Below the pieces are notes generated by a model that was given only the letters and a program-made list of their open reading frames with translations, had not been told where the DNA came from and ran no database searches. The translations under genes and the position numbers were made by a program. Below are positions 1 through 10,925 of a stretch of 64,000 bases of DNA, piece by piece (positions within the stretch are counted from its first letter, which is position 1; each line of letters opens with the position of its first letter). Origin of the DNA: Chlorops oryzae. Taxonomy: Eukaryota; Arthropoda; Insecta; Diptera; Chloropidae. Location of the stretch: assembly GCA_020466095.1 (NCBI GenBank), contig CM035806.1:2109602-2173601 (forward strand), read 5' to 3'.

Positions 1-199
1 ATCGAGAGTTTGAAATATTAAAGGCTCGGGCCAAAAATTTACATAATGATAGTGACTTTTCACTTAATTAGGGCTACAAAATAAAGTTTTTAACCCAACA
101 ATTAATAAATAAATTAAATAAATGATTTCAATTTTCGAGAGAAAAAAATGAAAAACTGCCCATTAATGAGTAATAATTAGGCCTCGGAATTTGAATATG
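1..199. other. AT-rich flank, nothing recognised
   Basis: This is AT-rich non-coding sequence before the mariner. I see no open frame or repeat structure in it. Confidence 0.6.
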
Positions 200-201
200 T
201 A

Positions 202-1494
202 ACAGGTTGGCTGATAAGTCCCCGGTCTAACAAAGAAAAACACATTTTTTTGTCAAAATTCGTTTTTATTATTCAACATAGTTCCCTTCAAGAGCGATAC
301 AACGATTATAACGACCTTCCAATTTTTTGATACCATTTTGGTAGTACTCCTTCGGTTTTGCCTCAAAATAGGCCTCAGTTTCGGCGATCACCTCTTCATT
401 GCAGCCAAATTTTTTCCCTGCGAGCATCCTTTTGAGGTCTGAGAACAAGAAAAAGTCGCTGGGGGCCAGATCTGGAGAATACGGTGGGTGGGGAAGCAAT
501 TCGAAGCCTAATTCATGAATTTTTGCCATCGTTCTCAATGACTTGTGGCACGGTGCGTTGTCTTGGTGGAACAACACTTTTTTCTTCTTCATATGGGGCC
601 GTTTTGCCGCGATTTCGACCTTCAAACGCTCCAATAACGACATATAATAGTCACTGTTGATGGTTTTTCCCTTCTCAAGATAATCGATAAAAATTATTCC
701 ATGCCCATCCCAAAAAACAAAGGCCATTACTTTGCCAGCGCACATTTGAGTCTTTCCACGCTTCGGAGACGGTTCACCGATCGCTGTCCACTCAGCCGAC
801 TGTCGATTGGACTCAGGAGTGTAGTGATAGAGCCATGTTTCATCCATTGTCACATATCGACGCAAAAACTCGGGTGTATTGCGAGTTAACAGCTGCAAAC
901 ACCGCTCAGAATCATCAACACGTTGTTGTTTTTGGTCAAATGTGAGCTCGCGCGGCACCCATTTTGCACAGAGCTTTTTCATATCCAAATATTGATGAAT
1001 GATATGACCAACACGTTCCTTTGATATCTTTAAGGCCTCTGCTATCTCGATCAACTTCATTTTACGGTCATTCAAAATCATTTTGTGAATTTTTTTGATG
1101 TTTTCGTCGGTAACCACCTTTTTCGGGCGTCCGCTGCGTTCACCGTCCTCCGTGCTCATTTCACCACGCTTGAATTTTGCATACCAATCAATTATTGTTG
1201 ATTTTCCTGGGGCAGAGTCCGGAAACTCATTATCAAGCCAAGTTTTTGCTTCCACTGTATTTTTTCCCTTCAGAAAACAGTATTTTATCAAAACACGAAA
1301 TTCCTTTTTTTCCATTTTTTTCACAATAACTAAAGTTGCTTCACAAAAGACGCTCTATCTCACAAACTAATTGACTTACAGACGTCAAATTTTGACACGA
1401 ATCATTTGAAGGTTGCCACTATATAAAAATAATATGCATTTAATACTAGCGATGCCATCTATGTGTCAGACCGGGGACTTATCAGCCAACCTGT
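202..1494 (-). mobile_element. Complete Himar1-like mariner (Tc1/mariner, irritans type)
   Basis: A 1,293 bp element is flanked on both sides by the dinucleotide TA (200-201 and 1495-1496), the target-site duplication expected for mariner. Its ends are a perfect 27 bp inverted repeat starting ACAGGTTGGCTGATAAGTCC. A single uninterrupted transposase gene on the minus strand fills most of the space between them. The terminal repeat, overall length and protein all match what I remember of Himar1 from the horn fly. With intact ends and an open reading frame it looks autonomous and recently arrived. Whether it still moves cannot be told from sequence alone. Confidence 0.96.
269..1315 (-). CDS. Mariner transposase, intact, Himar1-like
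   Basis: The product is a cut-and-paste transposase that binds the element's terminal repeats and inserts at TA. The protein is 348 residues from the MEKKEF methionine, the usual length for this subfamily; an in-frame ATG three codons upstream (to 1324) would give 351. An N-terminal helix-turn-helix DNA-binding region covers roughly the first 110 residues. The linker motif WVPREL follows near residue 120. The DD34D catalytic triad is present as TMDETW, HQDNAPCH and SPDLAPSDFF (aspartates 158, 252 and 287 counted from the chosen start, 34 residues between the last two). There is no stop or frameshift. From memory it differs from the Himar1 protein at only a small number of positions, for example in the stretch after the first aspartate. 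Whether those changes affect activity is unknown. Confidence 0.95.
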   Translation of the reverse strand: MEKKEFRVLIKYCFLKGKNTVEAKTWLDNEFPDSAPGKSTIIDWYAKFKRGEMSTEDGERSGRPKKVVTDENIKKIHKMILNDRKMKLIEIAEALKISKERVGHIIHQYLDMKKLCAKWVPRELTFDQKQQRVDDSERCLQLLTRNTPEFLRRYVTMDETWLYHYTPESNRQSAEWTAIGEPSPKRGKTQMCAGKVMAFVFWDGHGIIFIDYLEKGKTINSDYYMSLLERLKVEIAAKRPHMKKKKVLFHQDNAPCHKSLRTMAKIHELGFELLPHPPYSPDLAPSDFFLFSDLKRMLAGKKFGCNEEVIAETEAYFEAKPKEYYQNGIKKLEGRYNRCIALEGNYVE

Positions 1495-1722
1495 TATGCT
1501 TATTAAAATGTTGATTTGTTAAGTTAACAAAAAATGCCTTTTTTTTTATCGAAAATATATTCCGTTTTTGTTCGAGCTTTAGAATTAATTTTTCCTTTGT
1601 AGAAATACTACACGTTTTTTTCGAGCTTAAGGTCAGTGAATAAAATATTCAAAAAGCACAGTTAAATGCAAAAAAATTCAAAAAAATTCAAAATCCGAGC
1701 TCAAGTAATAATCAATTATGTG

Positions 1723-1938
1723 CGGGTATGGGCAAAGTTCCGCTCCAAGTTCTGCGCTCTCTCATTTTTGTGTACGTACACAATAATGCGAGAGCAAGCA
1801 GAGAAACGAAAATTATTTCAGTTCGACTGAAAACGTTGAACTGGCAAGACCTGCGTCGCATTGCGGAAGATTTCGAACGAAAATAAATACGCACACTAAT
1901 TTGCGCCCGCGCTACCATTGTGGTAGTGCCCATACCTG
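1723..1938. mobile_element. 216 bp hAT-like MITE with 8 bp target duplication
   Basis: The ends are CGGGTATGGGCA and its inverted counterpart TGCCCATACCTG. The 8 bp direct repeat ATTATGTG lies exactly outside both ends (1715-1722 and 1939-1946). An 8 bp duplication is the hallmark of the hAT superfamily. It is too short to encode anything; the interior is unusually GC-rich for the region. Confidence 0.75.
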
Positions 1939-1961
1939 ATTATGTGTTAGATTTTTTTAAT

Positions 1962-2005
<44 letters not shown>

Positions 2006-2123
2006 TGAAAAGGATGCCTACCCTTTTGAACATATAGTCGAAGACTAAAATTTAAATACACCCCATAAATATCAATTTTAAACAAAACTAACCAAAATTT
2101 TCAGTTTTTCGAAAGATCATATA

Positions 2124-2365
2124 CAGGACTCGGATTTTGTTGACTTTTATAAATTTAAAGCATACTTTATGGGGCAAATTGTTTTTCTTATCAACATTTT
2201 GCGAATAATTTGAGGGAATTTGAAACGCCCAACACCTTTTATAACTTCGAAAAAATTGATATTGCAATTAAAAATCGATTTGAATCTTAAGTTTATGTGA
2301 GTTGAATAAGATTTGTACTCCATAAAGTATGCTTTAAATTTATAATAAACAAAATCCGAGCCCTG
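2124..2365. mobile_element. 242 bp hAT-like MITE, CAGGGCTCGGAT family, copy 1
   Basis: The inverted ends are CAGGACTCGGATTTTGTTGA and its counterpart, which continues into a longer imperfect inverted repeat. The flanking 8-mers ATCATATA and ATCATACA match at 7 of 8 positions, as expected for an aged hAT duplication. A second copy of exactly the same length lies at 44486-44727. Confidence 0.72.
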
Positions 2366-2536
2366 ATCATACATATATAAAAATAAGTATATAAAAACGA
2401 AGAAAAAAACCCTAAATTCTCGCATATATTACAGTAAAAGGGATAAAAACTAAACACATGGCTTAAGTTTAAATAATTTAAAAACGAATACTTTCTTGGT
2501 TTAGATTTCGTTAAAATCAAAGACTCGAAATAGATA

Positions 2537-2746
2537 CAGCCCGATTCGGAAAATTCCCGGGGAATTTACTTTTCTCGAGACTAAAATTCTCCTTTTTTAA
2601 ATAGATTGGGTAAGGAAACTTATGGGTCAACCACCCATTCCCTATCAAATTTCTTCCCTCAAATATTTTAAAAAGAAGAAGTTTACTCCCGAGAAAAGTA
2701 AATTTCGCGGGGAATTCGTTGCCCGGAATATTTCAGAATCGGGCTG
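2537..2746. mobile_element. 210 bp MITE with CAGCCCGATTC ends
   Basis: The inverted repeat CAGCCCGATTCGGAAA / TTTCAGAATCGGGCTG has long imperfect arms that continue inward (shared stretch AATTTACTTTTCTCG). The flanks share ATA, but the duplication length is not clear. It is non-coding. Confidence 0.6.
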
Positions 2747-3680
2747 ATAATAGTCTTTAGTTAGTCCACTCTCAACTTCAATATGATTTGATATAAATAG
2801 AATCAACTTATCTGCTTCGAATACTGTAAGTATCTTTTAAAGCTTCTTTTTATTTGGAAGCCAAGTAATCAATTTATCTTGCTACAAATTCCCAAACGTG
2901 TTGAATGGGATTTAAATTCCGTGTTTTTTGGAATATCGCCCCATCTCTATTCTGAATATGTCGGATGCGGCTCGTTATTCCTTTAGTAACAGCTCTACTG
3001 CCTACTGAAACTAAAGCAACCAAACGAATGGGAATATTTTTCAAAATAATCACTACAATAACAAGTCCACATGCAACAAGGATACGGATTTTTGTGCTAT
3101 CTATGTTATGTGTGTGTGTGCAATCTTTTTGCTTCGCATTGTTTTCGAATGCTGAGAATTTCTATGGAACTCATGATTATGAACTTCGAAATATCGAGAT
3201 TTCGAGTTATCAAAGGTTTCAATTCACAAGAATCGACTGTATATCAATGTTGTATTAAATCAGATTTCATAAGAAAATTTTTTGATTTATAAATATTCCT
3301 CTTAATCCTGAATTGTATTTCTATATATTGTATATTTTCGTCGAAGTAGGCACGAATTATGGATTTTTAGAGAAGAATTTAATACCCAAAAGCATCTTGT
3401 TGTGCATATACCGGGTGTCCAGGCAACTTTATGCATAATTTTAACATGAGATACTTAATGTCAAGGGCTATGTTTTTTGTTCTTGCACGACTGGCCTAAA
3501 AGGTACCGCTATTGAGTTATAGCACTTTAAAGTAAGATGTATTTTTGCATGCATTTTTAAATAGTCTACAAAATACTTGTAGCTACAATTTTAAATTGAA
3601 ATTTGAAACTTGAAAAATCTGTAAAAAAAAAAATTCCTTTATGGTCTGCAGCATGAATATTTCAAACGCAGAGTATGCAT
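2747..3680. other. Non-coding, no recognised feature
   Basis: This is AT-rich sequence with short open frames that show no recognisable protein similarity. I see no repeat boundary in it. Confidence 0.5.
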
Positions 3681-4234
3681 ACACAGAAAGATTTTTGTGC
3701 GTAAATACAACCAATTTTTTAATCAATATAACAAATTCGTTATTAAAACTCAGCCTATCCCACTTTTTGTTATATTAACAAATCGTTTAATTGGGACAAT
3801 TACTCGAAGTATTAACACTCAACAAAAATTTTCAGTTAACGATTTGTAATATCAACAACCAAAGGTATTAAAAATCAACCAATTATTTTAAATAAATAAA
3901 AAAAAGGAAAAAATGCCTCATCTACATATTCCATAATAAAAATTAGGATCTGCAAAGTCAGTTTACGGAAGACAATTATACATTATAACATCATAAACAT
4001 ATGTGAGCTAATTTTTGATTATTTTGTCTCTTCTTGTATGTAAGTCCGCATAAAGCTAATGAGAATTTTAGGAAAATATTTATATGCACTTTAAAAAAAT
4101 TTCAAACAAAAGTTTTGTCAAGTGTTAATACTTTTGGTATTTAATACAACAAAATAATCAACCAAATTTTTGTTCAAATTTTAATATTACGAATTTTTCC
4201 CGAACTTCGTGATTTGTTTGAAATTTTGAAATGT
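3681..4234. mobile_element. CACAGAAA-ended MITE family (family A), partial copy
   Basis: It begins ACACAGAAAGATTTTTGTGC and continues through sequence shared with the copies at 5302-6718, 16293-16700, 18084-20470 and 23742-24371. The far end is lost: similarity stops before the second terminus. It is non-coding. Confidence 0.7.
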
Positions 4235-5247
4235 ACGCAGGGTTAACCATACGATCTGCAATTAGTGTTGGTGTGGTACAGCTATACTAGTTATAGTTGT
4301 ATTCAAGCCCTTATCTATAACGGGGACCGGGAGCCCCAGAATTCGTTTCAGCTTTCTGCCCGGTCTTTTGGGGTATGGCCCTTCGGGGAGTATCGTGGTG
4401 GCTGTGGTATCTATAAGGTGCTGATAGCACCGGAACTCGACCCATGTTCGCCGATTCGGGCCATGCCCAGTGATGTCGCAAAATGGGTGCACTGACGCTT
4501 GTAATACTGTGATGGATGAACCACGTGTATAGAGCGTCACACAAAGCAATTTACAGCTTTTCTGTCTGTCTGTCCGTATACAGTTTTCTTATCGAAGTTA
4601 ATTTTTATATTGTATATACATACTTACATATATATAAAATTAATTTGCTGTATTCTATTTACAAGAAAATGTGTTACAGGAGAGGCTTGGTAGGTTTGGT
4701 AGGGCTTAAGAAAAAATTTTTCCTAATGTACAAAATATTGAGAATGTGGAATGCTGTTGTGTGCAAATCAAAAGAAAATCTTGCGTTTCAAAGCGAGCGG
4801 CCCACGATTTTTTGGGTAACAAAACCTTTGATGTCGGTGAAAACGATGCCGCACATAATGAATGAATTTAGCACAAAATTTGAATTGAATGAAAATTTTA
4901 ATATAATACATTCTTTGAAACTCAAAAAATTTTTGAATGCATTCTTTTGAATTGAAAAATATGAATGAATTAAAATTTGAATTGATTCCTTCACGTTGAA
5001 TGCTTTCAAATTTTAATTGTTTTTTTCCCATTCACTAATTATCAAATTTATCTACCTAGTAGTCTATTGGGTATATTCTAGATTTCGATCCGAATCCGAT
5101 TCGAATTCGAGAAAGTGGTGTGCTAGCTTTCAATTTCGATGCAAAATCATTCGATTTGAATTCGACAGGCGAAATTGATTATTTTGAACTAGTTTTTGGC
5201 TTTAATTTTTTTTTTTTTTTTTTTTTTTTTAGAAAATAAATGAATAA
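4235..5247. other. Non-coding; GC-rich patch 4260-4510
   Basis: The patch at 4260-4510 is GC-rich and has overlapping open frames on both strands. One minus frame contains TGHGP, a weak resemblance to non-LTR retrotransposon protein tails, but the similarity does not extend and I do not call a gene. The rest is AT-rich with a poly-T run near 5205-5230. Confidence 0.4.
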
Positions 5248-5298
5248 AGCTCAAAATCCAATATTGCGAGAGCTCGATGCGAAAGGCTGAGACGTCGG
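5248..5298. mobile_element. Terminal fragment of the AGCCCAAAATCC family (family E)
   Basis: About 50 bp matches the left end of the elements at 10386-10925 and 40600-41123 (CAAAATCCAATATTGCGAGA). No second end is present, so it is a truncated relic, possibly cut by the adjoining family A copy. Confidence 0.6.
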
Positions 5299-5301
5299 GC
5301 A

Positions 5302-6718
5302 AATTCATCGGTTTTTTTAATTTTCCCAATTATAAATTTCAAACAAATCACGAAATTCGGGAAAAGTTCGTAAAATTAAATTTTGAATAATAATTTGGTT
5401 GATTATTTTGTTGTATTAAAAACCAAAAGTATTAACGCTTGACAAAACTTTTGTTTGAAATTTTTGTTATATTGACACAACTTTTGTTTGAAATTTTTGA
5501 AAGTACTTACATATTTAAATATTTTTCTAAAATTCTCATTAGATTTATGCGGACTTATAGTGCGTTTCCATATAGTGTTTAACTCTGAGATGTTTAGCTA
5601 AACACTTCGAGCGTTTCCACTTATGCGAGGTGCTTAAGTTTGACAGCTGTTTGTTTATTTACAATTGCAAGCAGTGTTGCCATTTGTAGGAAAATCACTT
5701 GAAGGGAAAAAGGGACAGATTAATTGAAATCGGAAAAATGTAGGGAATTTTTGGTATATTCTTAAATATTAAGATATATTTTGAATATAGTTTCTTGTCG
5801 ATCAATTAAAATGACAAAATAAACGTCTCGTCTCGTGGAGGTGGAAGTGGAAAACCCAGAAAAAACTATATCTGAAAGAATTTAGGAGGATTTTAATTTT
5901 TACACGGTTTTGAAATCGACTTCTGTGACATGGCCCATAATCTTAATTTTATTATTTTTGGAAAAAAACTATCGTTGAGCATCGATACTCTACCAAGAAT
6001 CATACAATACAAGATTATGCCTTGCGCAAATTATACATATTTTTTTTTAGAATTTTGCCTTGTTTAAAGGAATTAGGGGAATTTTTTTGTAGTTTGTAGG
6101 GAATTTTTATATTTGCTTTTGGCAACATTGCCATCGTTTTTTGTTGTGATTTTCTTTTGACAGTTAGATATGCATGAAATTTCGATACGATAAATCGATT
6201 TTTTCCTATCGATGAAAGTGTTTATGAGGTGTTTTAGAGATAAACACTTCGTTTTCGCGTTTAACTTTTGTATGGCAAAGCACGAGTTAAACACCTCGTT
6301 TAGGGCCCTAAACGCTTAAACGCGAGTTAAACACCATATGGAAACGCGCTATTACATACAAGAAGGGACAAAATAATCAAAAATTACCTCACATATGTTT
6401 ATGATGTTATAATGTATAATTATCTTCCGTAAACTGACTTTGCAGACTCAAATTTTTATTATGGAATATGTAGATGAGGCATTTTTTCCTTTTTTATTTA
6501 TTTAAAATAATTGGTTGATTTTTATTAATACCTTTGGTTGTTATTAATATAACAAATCGTTTGCTGAAAATTTTTGTTCAGTGTTAATACTTCGAGTAAT
6601 TGTCCCAATTAAACGATTTGTTAATATAACAAAAAGTGTGATAGGCTGAGTTTTAACAACGAATTTGTTATATTGATTAAAAATTTTGTTGTATTTACGC
6701 ACAAAAGTCTTTCTGTGT
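5302..6718. mobile_element. Family A MITE, inverted copy, interrupted by a nested element
   Basis: This is a reverse-oriented copy of the CACAGAAA family, ending at TCTTTCTGTGT. Its middle is split by the element at 5558-6351; joining the outer parts restores the order seen in the uninterrupted copy at 23742-24371. Confidence 0.72.
5558..6351. mobile_element. 794 bp PIF/Harbinger-like MITE nested in family A
   Basis: The inverted ends are TAGTGCGTTTCCATATAGTG and TAGCGCGTTTCCATATGGTG. TTA lies on both sides (5555-5557 and 6352-6354), and other family A copies contain a single TTA at this point, so the duplication is proven by the empty site. A 3 bp TWA duplication is typical of PIF/Harbinger. 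No protein is encoded. Inside are repeats of the GTTTAACTC/GAGTTAAAC motif. Confidence 0.75.
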
Positions 6719-6726
6719 AAAAAGAG

Positions 6727-6916
6727 CAAGCTGTAGCTTACAATGATGATCCGGCCAGTAATTTGAATTTTCTTACGAAAGGCCCTGGGTTCAACTTCCA
6801 GTTCGGTGCTGGATGTTTGTTATGTCGATTCTTAGGGTTCTTTCTTTTCCAGTTTTCATTGTTTTCGCCTTTTCGGGCCACCGATGGTCTCTGTGCGTAG
6901 TGCCCTTTATGTACTT
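6727..6916 (+). repeat. tRNA-derived SINE, 5'-eroded copy
   Basis: The tRNA-like head carries a good B box (GGGTTCAACTTCC at 6787-6799). The body (GTGCTGGATGTTTGTTATGT ... ATGGTCTCTGTGCGTAGTGC) is shared with the minus-strand copy at 63180-63374. The A-box side is degraded. It is probably dead. Confidence 0.72.
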
Positions 6917-8224
6917 ATATGATTTATCACATATTCAAACAAAAAATCAACCAAGTATAATGTTTAAGTATATGAAATAACTACACAAAATTTATTTTCA
7001 TATCTTCAAACAAATAAATAGAATCACAACATGCCGACTTTCTGCTTAAATATAGGGGTACTACCACTATCCCCTTAAATAAATTCCAAGCTCGAAATAA
7101 TATTCTTCACGGCCACGTCTTTTGAGGTTAAAATAACAACGTAAATAGAGATTCTTAATGTGGCTACTTTTGTTGTCTTCATTTTGTGTTATGGAATTTT
7201 AATTCCTTTAACATTAAATGGTAATTCTTCATCTCTTGTTTTTTATTTTTCATTTTTTTTTTAATCACTTCTTCCAGCTTAAAACATTCCATTTTCATAA
7301 AAATTTGCACAGCTTTTGGCCAACTTACTTTGAACGGTCTAAATCCAGTAGCTTTTAAATTAATTACTTTATAATACGCTCTTCCTTTTTGCCTTACTCA
7401 ACACTTTCGCAGTTTGATACTTCCTTCAAGTAGGTCCGTCCGCTGTCGGTACATCGCGCTCGTATCGTGTCGTCTCGATTCCTTACGTTTCCTTGCCTTG
7501 CCTTGCCTTGCCTTGTCTTGCATTGCTTGTGCTGTCCTGTCCTGGCCTTTCCTTTCCTTTTCTTTCCCTTCACGACACTTTTGTTTATGACATATTTCGC
7601 TCGAACACGTCAACGGCGTTCACGTTTAGCTCTATTAGGATTTTCATATTGGTGTTGTTAGGTGTTGTTGCTTGTTGATGATGATGATTCTCCAACGTTG
7701 ATGGGACGTTGGGTAGATGGATTTTCTTCGCTGTAAGCTGCTAGCGGATCGGTTCAGTTCGTTTCTCTTAGCTCTTAGTTCGGTCAACGTTGCTAGCCAG
7801 CTTATCATAAACATGGGGCAAAAACAAAAACAAAAAAAAAAACAAAAAAGGACAAAAAAAAAAAGATGAATGAAAACGAAGAAGGAAAAGAAAAATTCAC
7901 TCAATTCGTTGGTTACGACCAAATCCACCCCAGGGGCATTCGGCACATTTCATCACTTAAGTCAACAGACGAGACCCAACCATAAGCAAACATTTAAATT
8001 TAAATACACACGCATTAAGCAGGGAAAAACGACGAACAAGAAACTGCAAGTATTGAATATAAGGAGAAAAATAAGAAAACTGAAAAAAAAAGAAACCGAA
8101 CCAGAAAAAAACTTAGCGAAAAAGAAAAGCATAGTCGTCGAGTAGCTATACACATTTTCGAAGAAGTGATGGTGGACGAACAGTTTCCTCAAAATACTAA
8201 GTTCTGCCGCATTAATACACCATA
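6917..8224. other. Non-coding with short simple repeats
   Basis: There is no recognisable gene. A (CCTTG)n-like run lies at 7490-7560 and A-rich stretches at 7810-8130. Open frames here are low-complexity artefacts. Confidence 0.5.
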
Positions 8225-8230
8225 GCAACA

Positions 8231-8296
8231 CATGCCCAGGCCCATGCCCAGGCCCATGCACAGGCCCATGCCCATGCCCATGCCCAGCCCATGCCT

Positions 8297-8329
<33 letters not shown>

Positions 8330-8350
8330 CCATGCCATGCCTATGCCCAG
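8231..8350. repeat. (CCCATG)n hexanucleotide repeat
   Basis: About 120 bp of CCCATG / CCCAGGCC units form a GC-rich island in AT-rich DNA. The open frame across it (Met-Pro repeats) is a by-product of the repeat. Confidence 0.9.
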
Positions 8351-9030
8351 TTTGGAAAGGCCTAGTCGATTCGTTGCCTTCGTTGTTAAGTTTTTTTTAT
8401 TTGCTCTCCTTCGGTATCAACACTTCCGTCGACAACATTAATGACTAAGCACGATGCCATACAAAGCCGCGTATCCTTTAAGGATCTATCGAATTTAAGT
8501 GGTATTTTCGAATTTCGTTCATTTTGCATAATTGAAAATGCCAAAAAAAAAAAATGTTAAAAATATCAAAAAAAAAAAAAACAACATTTAACAAGTGTTC
8601 AAAGGGTTGGGCGCGCCGCCGCGCTCCTAATAGCACTGCCCTCAATTCGTTTAATCAATTAACATGAAAATTCCTTTGAGCACTTTGCCTTTTATCCCTT
8701 TAACTGGAAGTTTGCAAAATGAAGGAAGAAAAAAAAAAAGCAACAAATTATAAAAATAAATACGAAAATATCAGTTGCTCTTTTTTCCGGTCTTAATTAA
8801 GTAGTGATGCTCTTTAAGCGCCGCTGCGCCTTCCGAGAGTTGCTGATCAAAGTGTCCTGCTGAATTGGAATTTCATAAGTTTATGAATTTTCCCATTCAT
8901 TCATGAATATTTTATGTCCATTGAATCCTTAAATCTCTATCTTTGAGCTTCGCTAGTACTTATTCCAAGAAACTTGTGTTTCTCTCTTATTCAACGAGGG
9001 AATGAATTTCATTCGAATTGTGAAAGAACT
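8351..9030. other. Non-coding, no recognised feature
   Basis: This is AT-rich sequence with A-runs near 8545-8580 and 8735. I see nothing further. Confidence 0.5.
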
Positions 9031-9034
9031 TTAA

Positions 9035-9774
9035 GGGGGTCTTCTCATTGAGCAACTTTTTTTTCGACTTTTTTTTTTTTTTTGCATTTATTTATAGCTT
9101 GGGTAGTTGTGAATATGCCCCTAAAAGGATTTTTTGAAATTCGAAATAGTTTAGAGGATATAGCCTTCTTTGTCGAGCAAGATCTGCGCTAAAACGAGTA
9201 ATTTTTGCGTTGCTTTAAACTTTAAACGCGTTTATCTCGAAACCACGTTTTTCGAACTGGCGGCCATGATATCTCCAGTTCAATTGAACCGATTTTCATG
9301 AAACAAAGTGGAATCGACGCAGAATTGTCACCATTCTCGGGTGAACCTCGACCATAATTTAAAAAAATTTTTTACTATTTTTTTTTTTACACTAAACTAC
9401 AAAAAAAAAAGCCCGAAATTTAAATTTTTTTTTTAATGGCCGCCATTTTGTCAAAAAAAATCACAAAATTAAGCTTGAGGTTCACCCGAGAATTACATCT
9501 ATACTGATTATAACCCCGTTTTTTTTTTCCATTTCGGACGCTCCGGAGACCCGGAATCGTGGCCGCCGTGACGGCACCTTTTTTTTCACCACCAACTTTG
9601 AAGTCTCATTACTTTTTGAACAGCCCACGTATCGAGGCAAAATAAATTTTTTTATTTACTTTGAACCTTTTGTAATACAATAAATAAAAAAAGTTTTCAA
9701 TTATTCGTTGCGTTTTCAAATAAGAATTTTTTTAAAAAGGGTCCAAAAAACGGGTTTTGAATGAGAAGACCCCC
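9035..9774. mobile_element. 740 bp TTAA-flanked element (piggyBac-like, non-autonomous)
   Basis: The inverted ends are GGGGGTCTTCTCATT and AATGAGAAGACCCCC. TTAA lies immediately outside both ends (9031-9034 and 9775-9778). Exact TTAA duplication is characteristic of piggyBac. The interior is non-coding, with several poly-T/A runs and a pair of inverted segments around GGTTCACCCGAG / CTCGGGTGAACC. Confidence 0.65.
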
Positions 9775-9798
9775 TTAAGGGTGGTAGTTACCAGCCAG

Positions 9799-10315
9799 CC
9801 CTTCAGTACACGGAGCTACTTCCGAGCTAACGAAATCGCTAACTACTACCGGGTTGTGGGGGTTAGTTCCTCGTCAATCTACTTTGAATGTTTTTCAGCG
9901 GAGAATTTAACACGGCGATGTCCTAGGCGGTAGGCAATCGCCACCGCTTCGCTTACCTTTAGCACCTCAAATATTTAGGTACCCCCGAAGTAGGCATTCA
10001 CTTCGCTGATACCAAGTAGGTTGCTATTTCAGTGGGGCTTCTACTAAATGGGCCTGACAATATCTGCTCGAAAAGTAAGACAAAATCGTCAAGTCGGCAG
10101 CACTGAATAAAAGCAAAATATACAGCAAAAGAATCGAAAAAAAACAAGAGGGATAATTTTTGCTTTTGTTTTTAGTGTAGCAGTTGTCATATTTCGTACT
10201 TGCTATAGATTTACACGCAACCCTACTTTGGGTTAGTGATATATATAGGTACCAACGAGTGGGTACCGAAATGGTTAGCCCAAATACGGCAATAGCCACT
10301 TTCCGTACTGAAGGG
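9799..10315. mobile_element. Inverted-repeat element with CCCTTCAGTAC ends
   Basis: CCCTTCAGTACACGGA at the left is mirrored by TTCCGTACTGAAGGG at the right, about 517 bp apart. No target duplication is evident, so the family and exact limits are uncertain. Confidence 0.5.
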
Positions 10316-10385
10316 AGGTTTAAGTAAATTCTTAGCTTTCGCTTAAATTTTCGTAGTTAGCGAATCAATTAAACCTGGTTTATAA

Positions 10386-10925
10386 AGCCCAAAATCCAAT
10401 ATTGCGAGAGCCCGATTCGAGAGCGCGAGACGAGACGCACACAAATTTCAATACATTCAATCATATGGTTCAAGCTCCAATGTAGCGGACTGCGAGACCT
10501 CGTAGCGAGAAAATTTTGAAAAATTGAATATTTTTCGTTGCGATGCAATTTGACAGGGGTTAATGATGTAGCTATTTTTTGAGTACTCGCTATTGGGTAC
10601 TCGTTTAAACTAATAAAACAAAAACTGTTCACTGTTCCGTGAAAAAGAGCTTTTAAAATATTTCGCGTGCTTTGGTTCATTTTGAAAATTTTTTTGAAAA
10701 TTTTGAATTAAAATTTAAGCTTAAGTGATAACGTATAAACTTTATGAGTACTCGGTATTCGTTAGATTGGTACTCGGTTCAAATATTGCTTTACTAGAAG
10801 CGAAATTATGCTATCATCTGCGTGACGCAAAACTCTCATTGGAGTTTGAAATGCGTCACGCAAAACATTTTCGTGACGTCGCGCACTCTCGCATCGGGCT
10901 CTCGCACAATGGTGGATTTTGGGCT
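10386..10925. mobile_element. 540 bp family E MITE, copy 1
   Basis: The long inverted repeat begins AGCCCAAAATCCAATATTGC and is mirrored at the right end. The interior is shared with 40600-41123, including TGAGTACTCG repeats. Flanks are TAA and ATA, so the duplication is not exact here. Confidence 0.75.

Noticed and set aside
4262..4549. Overlapping open frames in a GC-rich patch with a TGHGP motif
   Set aside because: The motif weakly recalls retrotransposon protein tails, but nothing around it matches and both strands are open, so no gene is called.
8232..8441. Met-Pro-repeat open frame
   Set aside because: It is generated by the CCCATG repeat.
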